Assembly (NCBI GenBank): GCA_021324015.1
Contig: JAJPJX010000104.1
Coordinates: 1-47,237 of the forward strand
Source of the DNA: Solibacteraceae bacterium
GTDB taxonomy: Bacteria > Acidobacteriota > Terriglobia > Bryobacterales > Bryobacteraceae
Length of the DNA stretch: 47,237 nucleotides
Direction: 5' to 3'
Shown: positions 31,161-38,969 of the stretch, one piece after another
Position numbering within the stretch: position 1 is the stretch's first letter
How the letters are laid out: every line of letters begins with the position of its first letter
Position numbers and translations under genes: made by a program
Notes under the pieces: model-generated
Told to the model about the DNA's origin: nothing
Database searches by the model: none
Seen by the model: only the letters and a program-made list of their open reading frames with translations

Positions 31161-32282
31161 TCAAATTCGTTTCACGCGGATGTCTTTGAACTCCTCCCAT
31201 TTCCCCAACTGGTGCGCCTGCAATTCGATACTGCCGTCGCCGGTGTAGTCCAACTGATCGTATTCCAGCACGTTCTCTCCGTTGATGCGCACCAGCAGGT
31301 TCGGACCCTGGACCACCATCTGCAACGGCCACCATTTCCCGGCCTCGATGCGTGGATAGACGGCGCGCTTGAAGTAGTAGAGCGAGCCGGTGGGGTAATG
31401 CGCTCCTTCCACGTCATGCAACTGGATCTCGTAGTGGCGGCCCTTGAGCCCCTCGCCACTGGTGCGGAACAGCACACCGCCGTTGTGATGCTGAGAGTGG
31501 CGCACGTACATGTGCAGTTCGAAATCCCGGTATTTTTCCTTCGTGGCGATGTGGCCCGTCCCGTCTCCGCGCAGCACCTCGCCGATGGGCTGAAAGTTGG
31601 GCTTGCCCTCGGAGACGAACCACTTGTCCAGGTCCGGCTCTTCGCCATAGAGCGTCGTCCACTGTTCCTTGGCCGGCAGCTCGCGGATGCGCAGGTTGCG
31701 GAAGCGAATGGGATATGACAATGACTCGAATCCCAGATAGCCCCGCCGGTAGCGATGGCGCAACTCAGGTACGGACTCCACGTCGAGGTCCTGGATCAGT
31801 TCGTCGTTGGTCCAGATGCGCAGCCGGGGCCACTCCATCAGGATCCGGAAGCTGTTCCACTCGCCTTTGTTTTTCACGTTCACCTTGAGCGGCGCCACCA
31901 CCGGCATGATGGCGCCCATGGACTGCGGCATGGGCTTTTCATCGATCTGCTGGAACAGGTGCAGTTGCATGCCGCACCACATGGGCCGGCCGTGCTCCGG
32001 GACGTGGAAGTAGATGCCCGAGTCCATCCAGCCCTTGATGAAGAACTCGCCGCGGAAATCAAAATTCTCGTACTGCCTCTCGGAGCGCAGCCAGGTGGGA
32101 AAGCCGGAGCCTTCGTGCACCACGATGGCGCCGTCGCGCACATAAAAAGCTGTCTCGGGACCTTCCTGAATCGTCCAGCCGCGGAGACTCTTCCCGTCGA
32201 ACAAGGAGACAAATCCATCCTCCGGCTGGGCCTGAAGGAGAGGCAGGGCCGCGGAGGTGGCCAGGAATGCGCGTCGATTCAT
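31161..32282 (-). CDS. Exported protein with two tandem DUF1080 (3-keto-disaccharide hydrolase) domains
   Basis: A 373-residue secreted protein. A short signal sequence (MNRRAFLATSAALPLLQA, Tat-like RR) precedes two DUF1080 (PF06439) beta-sandwich domains. The first (about 22-200) has the hallmark GFVSLFDGKSLRGW, then FDFRGEFFIKGWMDSGIYFH and RGYLGFESL with IRFRNLRIREL. The second (about 208-373) has KYRDFELHMYVRHSQHHNGGVLFR, HYEIQLHDVEG and GSIELQAHQLGKWEEFKDIRVKRI. Family members hydrolyse or eliminate 3-keto-glycosides made by partner dehydrogenases; activity of this one is inferred. Its start is 23 bp from the divergent HIT gene, with no ribosome-binding site and a TACAAT box 7 nt upstream, so the mRNA may be leaderless. 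Confidence 0.88.
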   Translation of the reverse strand: MNRRAFLATSAALPLLQAQPEDGFVSLFDGKSLRGWTIQEGPETAFYVRDGAIVVHEGSGFPTWLRSERQYENFDFRGEFFIKGWMDSGIYFHVPEHGRPMWCGMQLHLFQQIDEKPMPQSMGAIMPVVAPLKVNVKNKGEWNSFRILMEWPRLRIWTNDELIQDLDVESVPELRHRYRRGYLGFESLSYPIRFRNLRIRELPAKEQWTTLYGEEPDLDKWFVSEGKPNFQPIGEVLRGDGTGHIATKEKYRDFELHMYVRHSQHHNGGVLFRTSGEGLKGRHYEIQLHDVEGAHYPTGSLYYFKRAVYPRIEAGKWWPLQMVVQGPNLLVRINGENVLEYDQLDYTGDGSIELQAHQLGKWEEFKDIRVKRI

Positions 32283-32289
32283 GCTTCTG

Positions 32290-32299
32290 ATTGTACAAG
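32290..32299. promoter_or_regulatory. Symmetric divergent -10 element TTGTACAA between DUF1080 and HIT genes
   Basis: The palindrome TTGTACAA lies at the exact centre of the 23-bp gap. It gives TACAAT on the minus strand (32295-32290, 7 nt before ATG 32282) and TACAAG on the plus strand (32294-32299, 6 nt before ATG 32306). No obvious -35 is seen on either side; any -35 would lie within the opposite gene. This is read as a possible shared bidirectional promoter. Confidence 0.4.
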
Positions 32300-32305
32300 A
32301 GGGTT

Positions 32306-32737
32306 ATGCACTGCGTCTTTTGCGCCATCGTTGCCGGCGACGTGGCCGCGCCGGTCGTCTGGGAGGACAGCCGGACCCTCGCCTTCCTGGATCGCCGGCC
32401 GCTGTTTCCCGGCCACACCCTGCTGATTCCCAAGCGGCACCTGGAGACACTGCCGGATCTGGAGCCGGAGCTGGTCGCGCCGCTGTTTGAAAAAGCGCAG
32501 TGGCTGGCGCGCGCCATGGAGCTCGCGCTGGGGGCCGAGGGCTCGTTTGTGGCGGTCAACAATCGCATTAGCCAGAGTGTGCCGCACCTGCATGTGCACG
32601 TAGTACCGCGGCGCAAGAAGGACGGTTTGAAGGGGTTTTTCTGGCCGCGTCAAAAGTATGTGGATGCCGAGGAGGAAGCGCGGTACCGAAACCTGCTGCG
32701 CGACGCCCTCGTGGCCATCGCGGAACGGGCCCGATGA
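32306..32737 (+). CDS. HIT family protein
   Basis: A 143-residue histidine-triad nucleotide-binding protein (HIT family; the closest types are HinT/FHIT-like hydrolases). It has C3-x2-C6 at the start (MHCVFCAIVAGD), the FLDRRPLFPGHTLLIPKRH core, and the catalytic triad H94-x-H96-x-H98 in SVPHLHVHVVP. Such proteins cleave nucleoside phosphoramidates or dinucleoside polyphosphates. ATG 32306 is chosen because it opens directly onto the conserved CxxC; an upstream in-frame TTG at 32291 would add five residues. GAGGG sits too close to the ATG to be an ordinary ribosome-binding site. A small TGTGGA/TCCACA hairpin (32748-32764) follows the stop. Confidence 0.92.
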   Translation: MHCVFCAIVAGDVAAPVVWEDSRTLAFLDRRPLFPGHTLLIPKRHLETLPDLEPELVAPLFEKAQWLARAMELALGAEGSFVAVNNRISQSVPHLHVHVVPRRKKDGLKGFFWPRQKYVDAEEEARYRNLLRDALVAIAERAR

Positions 32738-32798
32738 TTCCAGTACTTGTGGATTTTTTCCACAGGCCAAATCTGTAGTAATTCCTGAGAGCGGTCTA

Positions 32799-32804
32799 TA
32801 TAAT
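32799..32804 (+). promoter_or_regulatory. Perfect -10 box TATAAT before the NHL/ASH protein gene
   Basis: A consensus TATAAT in the context TCTATATAATCG lies 36 bp before ATG 32841, giving an expected transcription start near 32811 and a leader of about 30 nt with a GGGGG ribosome-binding element. The -35 region is poor (GTAGTA-like). Confidence 0.45.
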
Positions 32805-32840
32805 CGCCTGGATGCATTCCAGAGAGGATCGGGGGACTGG

Positions 32841-35021
32841 ATGAGCAAAACCCTTGCGCTGGCATGTGTTGCCGTAATGATTCCGCTCACGTACGCGGAT
32901 CAGGGTGGTTTCAGCAATTCAGGCGGTTCGCTGGCTGGAGGGACCACTGTGACGAACCCTCCGGGGATTTTGACGATTTCCGGCGGGACAGGCGGAACCC
33001 TCACGTTGGTGTCCAACGACGGGAGCACGGTGATCCACGCCACCTTTTCGAGCAGTTCTACCGTGGAAAGCTGCTCGGGCGGGGGCAAAGGCGGGCATGT
33101 CACCTGCTATTTCACCTTCACCGGCGCCTTCAGCGGCACTCTGAGCGTGAATGGCTCGATGCAAGCGATCAATGGCTCCACGTCCCAGGTATACGGAACC
33201 GACGGCGTGGTCGATTCGGGCGCCACCGGCTACAATTCGGCCTACACGCCTTTCTATTTCTCCAATAGCGGCCAGATTCTCCGTTCCGACGACCTGAACG
33301 GTACCAACCTGATCTCATACGGAACACAAGGCAGCGGTGTCGGGCAGTTTTACGGCGCCAACAGCATTGCGCTGGATTCCGCCGGCAGAATCTACATCGC
33401 CGACACTTACAACGGCCGCATCGTGCGGATCGACGATATGAAGGGCACCCACTGGACCACCTTCGGCACGTGGGGTTCCGGCGTCGGCCAGTTCATGGAT
33501 CTCGCGGGTATTAGCATCGATCCGGCCGGCAGGATCTACGTGATGGACACCGGCAACAACCGCCTGGTCCGCATCGACGACATGAACGGCACCAATTGGA
33601 CCACCATGAGCGCGGTTGGCTCGGGTGTCGGCCAGTTCGCGCAGTACGCCGCACCCGTGGCGTTTGACGCGAGTGGACGTATCTACGTCGCGGACACCGG
33701 GAACAAGCGGATTGTCCGCATGGACGATATGAATGCCACCAATTGGACCACTTTGACCCAGTCCCCGGTGATCAACGGCTACATCTATTCCCTGCAATCT
33801 CCTGTTGGGGTGGCCGTGGATGCGGCGGGCAGGATTTACGTCGCCGACGCGGAATCGTATCAGCCCGCGGTGGTCCGCGTCGATGATATGACGGGCGCCA
33901 ACTGGACCTCCATCTACCTGGGCTCCAGTGCAACGCCGCACAGCATCGCCGTCGATTCGACTGGAATGGTCCTCGTCGGCGGAGGAGGGGCGCAGACGGT
34001 AGACAACATGGCAGCGGTTCTCACCTCATCGAGTGCGTTGACCCAGTATTACGGTCCCTACTACGTCTTCGGAGCGACTCCCCTGCCGTTGCCGAGTCCG
34101 CGTCCATCCGCGATCAGTTTCGCGCCGCCCTCGTTGACGTTTTCGCAGAACGTCGGAACCACCAGTTCCGCCCAGACCATCACCATTACCAACTTCGGGG
34201 GCAGCCCGCTGAACGGATTGAATCTATCCAGCGGGGGCGCCTTCTCGGAAACGAACAACTGCCCGGCGATGCTCCTTCCGGGATCAACCTGCGCAGTTTC
34301 CGTCACATTCACGCCGTCAGCCGCAGGCTCGGTGACCGGGACCCTGAACGTGAGCGATGATTCCGGAAATCTGGGCCTGGTGCAGGTCGTGCCGCTGAAC
34401 GGCACCGGAACCACGCCGGCGGCGTCGGTGACTCCAACGTCCGTGTCCTTCCTTCCGCAGGTTGTAGGTACGACCAGCGCAGCCAGGAAGATTACCTTGC
34501 AAAGTACGGGGACGGGACCCTTGCAGGTCTCGAGCGTGGTCACCACGGGGCCCTTCAGTCAAACGAACAATTGCAGCGGGAGCCTGGCTCCGGGCACGTC
34601 CTGCACGATCCAGGTATCCTTCACGCCAACCTCGGTTGGCTCCGCCTCCGGATCGGTCACGATCACCGGCAATGCCGGAACCCAAAGCGTTCGCCTGAGC
34701 GGGTACGGCAGCGCGCCGGTCGTCCTCTCGACAACCCGGCTGAGCTTCGGAATTGTGGCTGTCGGCACCACAAGTCCCGCCAAGACCGTTACCCTGACCA
34801 ATCGCCTGAAGACTCCACTCAGCTTTACCAGCATCACGGCCAGCCAGCCGTTCGCGGTAGCGAGCAATACCTGTGGCGCCGGTATCGCCGCGGGTGCAAG
34901 CTGCACCGTGGGCGTGACCTTCACCCCGGCGGCCCCGGGCGGCGTCACCGGCACTCTGACTTTCACCGACAACGCAGCCACCAGCCCGCAGGTCGTCAGC
35001 CTCTCGGGCACCGGGCGGTAG
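32841..35021 (+). CDS. Exported NHL beta-propeller protein with choice-of-anchor-D (ASH/Hydin-like) repeats
   Basis: A 726-residue secreted protein. A signal peptide (SKTLALACVAVMIPLTYA) is followed by a Gly/Ser/Thr-rich beta region (to about 130). Four to five NHL-like repeats come next, each with the signature DSAGRIYIADTYNGRIVRIDDM and a trailing NGTNWTT. Three immunoglobulin-like choice-of-anchor-D/ASPM-SPD2-Hydin repeats (about 428-726) complete it, recognisable by SVGTTSxA, a Cys pair around LxPGxSCTVxVTFTP and LSGTG at the end of each. The chain ends exactly after the third repeat, so no visible anchor follows. ATG 32841 has GGGGG 5 nt upstream. It is convergent with the TPR protein, 9 bp apart. 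A surface or extracellular binding role is inferred; no catalytic motif is seen. Confidence 0.82.
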   Translation: MSKTLALACVAVMIPLTYADQGGFSNSGGSLAGGTTVTNPPGILTISGGTGGTLTLVSNDGSTVIHATFSSSSTVESCSGGGKGGHVTCYFTFTGAFSGTLSVNGSMQAINGSTSQVYGTDGVVDSGATGYNSAYTPFYFSNSGQILRSDDLNGTNLISYGTQGSGVGQFYGANSIALDSAGRIYIADTYNGRIVRIDDMKGTHWTTFGTWGSGVGQFMDLAGISIDPAGRIYVMDTGNNRLVRIDDMNGTNWTTMSAVGSGVGQFAQYAAPVAFDASGRIYVADTGNKRIVRMDDMNATNWTTLTQSPVINGYIYSLQSPVGVAVDAAGRIYVADAESYQPAVVRVDDMTGANWTSIYLGSSATPHSIAVDSTGMVLVGGGGAQTVDNMAAVLTSSSALTQYYGPYYVFGATPLPLPSPRPSAISFAPPSLTFSQNVGTTSSAQTITITNFGGSPLNGLNLSSGGAFSETNNCPAMLLPGSTCAVSVTFTPSAAGSVTGTLNVSDDSGNLGLVQVVPLNGTGTTPAASVTPTSVSFLPQVVGTTSAARKITLQSTGTGPLQVSSVVTTGPFSQTNNCSGSLAPGTSCTIQVSFTPTSVGSASGSVTITGNAGTQSVRLSGYGSAPVVLSTTRLSFGIVAVGTTSPAKTVTLTNRLKTPLSFTSITASQPFAVASNTCGAGIAAGASCTVGVTFTPAAPGGVTGTLTFTDNAATSPQVVSLSGTGR

Positions 35022-35030
35022 GCCGCTGCT

Positions 35031-37046
35031 TCATGGCCGGTGCGCCCCCGGGGAAGCCCGTTCTTTTTGAGTCTGCGAATAAATTAGGTTGTTGCGGGCC
35101 AGCGGGAAGTCCGGCTTCAGACGTAGAGCCTCACGGGCGGCGGCGATCGCCTGGTCCCATTCGCCGAGCGCCTGGTAGCCCGCGGCGACATTGTTGTAGG
35201 CTTCGGCGTAGTCAGGCTTGCGCTGCAGCGCCTCTTCGGCTGCGGCGATGCAGTCCCGATACCTGCCTTCCCGGTAATAAAGGAGCGACAAGCTGAGATA
35301 TGCCTCGGGCGCTCCCGTGCGCTGCGCCAGGGCCTCGGCTTCGGCAATCTGCTGCCGGGACGCCTGGGCGGCCGCCAGATAGCGGAGCGCGGCGGGATCA
35401 TCCGGAAAGAGTTTCAAGGTTTCCTGCGCCAGGCTTCGCAGTTCGGCCCAGCGTTGCTGCCCGAGATACACCTGCATGAGCAGGTATCGCGAGTCGGGGT
35501 GCCGCGGATTCGCGGCCAGAGCGCGTTGCAGCATGGCCACAGACTCCGGGATGCGGCCCTGCTGGTTCAACCACTGAGCGTAGTAAAAGTAAGCTACGGC
35601 ATCATTGGGAGCGAGACCCAGCGCACGCTGGAAATGCGCTTCGGCTTCGGCATCGCGGTGGAGGCCGGCATTGGCGATACCCAGGTTGATCTCCAGGAAG
35701 GAATAATTCGGGGTGAATGCGGTGGCGCGTTGAAAATAAGACAGCGCGCGCACGAAATCACCCTTGGACATCTGCGTGAGCCCGTAGTTCATGAGGCCGC
35801 GGCCGTTGCGTGGGCTCTTTTGGGTGACGTCGAGCCACAACGATTCCTCCGTGTGCCAGACCCGGTTGCGCTGCCAGGTTCCGGCAGCGCAGGCAGCCAG
35901 CAGACACGCCAGTGCACCTGCCCCGGCGATGCGCCACGGCCGGCGGGGCGGCACGCGTTCCCAGACCAGTGCGCCGGACCAGCAGACCGCCAGCACCAGC
36001 CCGATGAAGGGAAAGAACATGCGATGGTCGTTTTCCACCTCGGCCAGAGGCACGAAGGCCGTGGGAGCGAGCGCTAGCAGGAACCAGGCAAGGCCAAAGG
36101 CGATGGGCCGGGTCCGCCGCGCGCGGGACGCGGCCCATGCTGCCGCCAGCAATACGGCCACGAACAGCAGCCCGGTCACCCCGGGTAGGGTCCACAGGCT
36201 CTCGAGCGCGGCCTGGTCGGTATCCGCGCTCAGCCACAGAGGCAGAAAGAACGACACGAAATAGTGCAGCGTGACGTAGGGCTGGGTGATAAGGTAGCGG
36301 TACGCGGAGATGTCTCCCAGGACTACGGTTTTGGGCGTCATGGCGCGTTCTAGGGCGTAGAGCGCCGCGGCCAGGACGAAAGCCGGCGCCGTCGTTCGGA
36401 GCACGGGCCGGATGCGGCGGTCTGTTTCAAACAGATAGGCATAGACCGCGAGGATGGCAGGAAACATCAGGGCGGTTGGCTTGGCCAGCGCGCCCAGCAG
36501 CGCCGGCACGAGATACAAACCGGTTTTGCGCCCGGCCGGCCAGCGCATCCGGAGCAACAGGCCCGCCACCACCGCCGCCGCAGCCTGTAGGTCTGCCCGC
36601 TGGACGATGTAGTTCACGGTCTCGGCGCAAGCCGGGTGCAGACCATACCAGGCCACGGCGAACAGGGCGGCCGGCGCGCCACGCTCCCCTGCCCCGGTCG
36701 CATCCAGAATGTGGTGGAACAGGAAAAACATCAGCGCCAGTTGGGCCAGGAAGCAAAGGAAGGTGGAGAGATGGAAATAGAAAGGCCTGAGGCCCCCGCC
36801 GGCCCAGTAGTCGAATGCCAGCGAGGCGGTGAGCAGAGGCCGGTACATCTGGTTGGCCGGCAGGGTGGAGATGGTGCGGGCGTCAGTGAAGAAGCTGGGA
36901 AGATTCTTCAGGCTGCGGATGGCCGGGTTCCCGGCGACCGTATGCCAGTCGTCGAAATGAAAGCTGTTCTGGAAGTGGTTGGAATAGGCTGCCAGCACGG
37001 CCGCCACAAGCAGGAAGCCGGCCAGCAGTTGGGTTCGCCCGGGCAT
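35031..37046 (-). CDS. Multi-spanning membrane protein with C-terminal TPR repeats (TMTC-like)
   Basis: A 671-residue protein. The N-terminal half (about 1-400) has around ten membrane helices and the FHFDDWHTVAGNPAIRSLKNLPSFF segment after TM1, typical of TMTC-like/PMT-superfamily glycosyltransferase relatives. This is supported by YRPLLTASLAFDYW, ALLFAVAWYGLHPACAETVNYIVQRADLQ in pieces, and EVENDHRMFFPFIGL. The C-terminal half (about 410-660) contains six or more TPR repeats (for example NYGLTQMSKGDFVRALSYFQRA and YNNVAAGYQALGEWDQAIAA). Homologues are often described as O-mannosyl/O-GlcNAc-type enzymes, but the reaction here is inferred. The gene starts 68 bp from the divergent ceramidase-type gene, with a TATAAC box 16 nt before ATG 37046. 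Confidence 0.8.
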   Translation of the reverse strand: MPGRTQLLAGFLLVAAVLAAYSNHFQNSFHFDDWHTVAGNPAIRSLKNLPSFFTDARTISTLPANQMYRPLLTASLAFDYWAGGGLRPFYFHLSTFLCFLAQLALMFFLFHHILDATGAGERGAPAALFAVAWYGLHPACAETVNYIVQRADLQAAAAVVAGLLLRMRWPAGRKTGLYLVPALLGALAKPTALMFPAILAVYAYLFETDRRIRPVLRTTAPAFVLAAALYALERAMTPKTVVLGDISAYRYLITQPYVTLHYFVSFFLPLWLSADTDQAALESLWTLPGVTGLLFVAVLLAAAWAASRARRTRPIAFGLAWFLLALAPTAFVPLAEVENDHRMFFPFIGLVLAVCWSGALVWERVPPRRPWRIAGAGALACLLAACAAGTWQRNRVWHTEESLWLDVTQKSPRNGRGLMNYGLTQMSKGDFVRALSYFQRATAFTPNYSFLEINLGIANAGLHRDAEAEAHFQRALGLAPNDAVAYFYYAQWLNQQGRIPESVAMLQRALAANPRHPDSRYLLMQVYLGQQRWAELRSLAQETLKLFPDDPAALRYLAAAQASRQQIAEAEALAQRTGAPEAYLSLSLLYYREGRYRDCIAAAEEALQRKPDYAEAYNNVAAGYQALGEWDQAIAAAREALRLKPDFPLARNNLIYSQTQKERASPGAHRP

Positions 37047-37097
37047 CGCGCCAGAACTTTCGGTTATACCATGCGACGCGAATCCGGACCGTGCATG

Positions 37098-37103
37098 TAC
37101 AAT
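37098..37103 (+). promoter_or_regulatory. TACAAT -10 candidate 11 nt before the ceramidase-type gene
   Basis: TACAAT (five of six matches to TATAAT) lies 11 nt before ATG 37115. The expected transcription start is about 37110, which would leave a leader of only about five nucleotides. No good -35 is visible. Confidence 0.3.
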
Positions 37104-37114
37104 GGCTGGACGCT

Positions 37115-38506
37115 ATGACACGAGATCACCTGCTGGCCGGCACGGGCCGCTGCGACATCACCCCCGCACCGGGCACTCCCCAGGGCGGCTGGGGCGCCCA
37201 AACGCATCAGCGGGGGGTGGGCGCGGATATGCCTTTGTACGCCACGGCGCTGGTGCTGGCCGATTCCAGCGGCCAGGCGGCCATCGTGGAGGCCGACGCC
37301 ATCGGCTTCGATTGGGAGTGGACTGGAAAAATCCTCGATGCCATCGTGGGCTTGAGCGGCATTCCGCGGGAACGGGTGCGGTTTTCCTGCTCGCACACGC
37401 ACTCCGGACCCAACACGTTCCGGCTGGCTACCATCAGCGAGGGCCTGGACATGGCGGTGGCGTACCTGGAGAGCCTGCCGACAAGAATCGCGAGCGCCGT
37501 GTGGCAGGCGCAGCAAAACCTGCGGCCGGTGCGCGTAGCGGCCGGGTCCGGGCCCTGCGAGATCAGCGTGAACCGGCGGTTCCGTGCGCCGGACGGCAGC
37601 ATGGTGGTAGGACGCAACTGGGCGGGTCCGGTGGATCCCACCGTGCGGGTGGTGCGCCTCGACGACCTGGAAGAGAAGCCGGTAGCGGTGATCGTGCATT
37701 ACGCCTGCCACGGCACCACCATCGCCTGGCAGGACAACCACTACACACCGGATTTTCCCGGGCCGGCGCGGAGCGTGGTGGAGGAGCAGGTCGGCGGCGC
37801 CTGCCTGTTCTTGCAGGGCGCGGCCGGAAACATCAGCCCGCGGGTCGGATTCACCGGCGACCTGGCAGTGTACCGGCGGCTGGGAAGGCTGCTGGGGTTG
37901 GAGGCCGCGCGGGTGGCGCTCTCGCTCGATACGGCGGCGCGCCGCGAGCGCCTGCTGGGGGTGATGCCTTCCGGCGCGAATATCGCGCTCTATGCGGACG
38001 AGCCCGCCGGGGAGGAGCCCGCCGTGCTGCGCGTGTGCTCGCGGCAAATCAAGCTGCCGGCGCGCTCGTTTCGCCCCCCGGAAGAACTGGAGGCGGAAGC
38101 GGCCGGCCTGCGCGAGGAGATGAACCGGCTGCGGCGCGAAGGCCGCGAAGAGGAAGTGCGCCGGGCCACCGCGCGCGCCACGCAAGCCGGCTGGCGCGCC
38201 GGCAACGCGCGCCTGTATTACGGGCGCACGCACATCGACTGGCCGGTGCAGGCCATCCGGATTGGTCCGGTGGCGCTGGTTTCGGCGGCCGGCGAGCCCT
38301 TCATCGAGACCGCGGGCGAGATCGCGGCCCGCTCGCCGTTCCGGCACACGCTGGTTTCCGGGTATTCCAACGGGGGCTTCGGCTACATCCCCACGCGCCA
38401 GGCGTTTGCCGAGGGCGGCTACGAAGTGGAAGCCTCGCCCTTCTCCCCGGACGCCGCCGAGGTCCTGGCGGAAGAGGCCGTCCGGCTGCTTCAGGAAGTG
38501 GCCTGA
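37115..38506 (+). CDS. Neutral/alkaline non-lysosomal ceramidase-type hydrolase
   Basis: A 463-residue protein with the neutral-ceramidase N-terminal domain (PF04734), which hydrolyses amide bonds of sphingolipids in characterised members. Visible motifs: GRCDITPAPGTPQGGWG at the start, RFSCSHTHSGPN with metal-binding-type H94 and H96, HYACHGTTI, and LQGAAGNISPR, where S241 takes the place of the ceramidase nucleophile Ser. The C-terminal immunoglobulin-like domain of classical ceramidases is absent, and no clear signal peptide is seen, which suits the short bacterial subgroup. A different lipid or amide substrate is possible. ATG 37115 is chosen over an upstream GTG (37091), because it opens onto the conserved N-terminus. 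Confidence 0.85.
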   Translation: MTRDHLLAGTGRCDITPAPGTPQGGWGAQTHQRGVGADMPLYATALVLADSSGQAAIVEADAIGFDWEWTGKILDAIVGLSGIPRERVRFSCSHTHSGPNTFRLATISEGLDMAVAYLESLPTRIASAVWQAQQNLRPVRVAAGSGPCEISVNRRFRAPDGSMVVGRNWAGPVDPTVRVVRLDDLEEKPVAVIVHYACHGTTIAWQDNHYTPDFPGPARSVVEEQVGGACLFLQGAAGNISPRVGFTGDLAVYRRLGRLLGLEAARVALSLDTAARRERLLGVMPSGANIALYADEPAGEEPAVLRVCSRQIKLPARSFRPPEELEAEAAGLREEMNRLRREGREEEVRRATARATQAGWRAGNARLYYGRTHIDWPVQAIRIGPVALVSAAGEPFIETAGEIAARSPFRHTLVSGYSNGGFGYIPTRQAFAEGGYEVEASPFSPDAAEVLAEEAVRLLQEVA

Positions 38507-38676
38507 TCGAAATTCCTCCTCGCTTGCGCGCATCTTCTGTGGAGGGGATGAGATCGTCGATGGCGAATATTCCTGCTTTGGAAGCTCTGCTCGTACGAGA
38601 AGGCCAGAGCCGTACGATCGCGCCGATGAATGTTTACGGCGCCATGATGTATCCGAAGCTGACGGGGGCGGACACG

Positions 38677-38836
38677 GGAGGCAGGAGCCTGCGACAGCGG
38701 CTGGTGAAGACGGGCGGCAGGCTGGTCAAGCACGCCCGCTACTACTGGCCGATGCTGGCCGGGAGGAATCTGACACGGCGGTTTGTTCAGGAGCATGGTC
38801 CGGCGGATCGATGCGCTGGCGGTAGCGACCGGATAG
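38677..38836 (+). pseudogene. IS1380-type transposase, C-terminal remnant with frameshift
   Basis: The coding text SLRQRLVKTGGRLVKHARYYWPMLAG.NLTRR matches, in pieces, the C-terminal end of IS1380-family transposases. After LTRR the frame changes: one extra T near 38782 separates it from LFRSMVRRIDALAVATG-TAG, which ends at 38836. The N-terminal 400 residues and the catalytic DDE are missing, so the element is dead. The rest of the gap 38507-38969 has no gene that I recognise; upstream of 38677 an open frame exists but resembles no family. No terminal inverted repeats were found. Confidence 0.6.
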
Positions 38837-38969
38837 CAGGAGGGCGACGATACTAGCAGAATCAGACGGACTAGGATGCGGGGCGGCAGAAGAAGTACCA
38901 GGAATATCCACATTATTGGGATCTACCGTCGGCGACCTGTGATAGACTCGCCGGAAACTGGGAGCCAAA

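Noticed and set aside
32748-32764. TGTGGATTTTTTCCACA as paired DnaA boxes or a replication origin
   Set aside because: Only one site with mismatches, no AT-rich unwinding element and no dnaA/dnaN nearby; it is better read as a small hairpin after the HIT gene.
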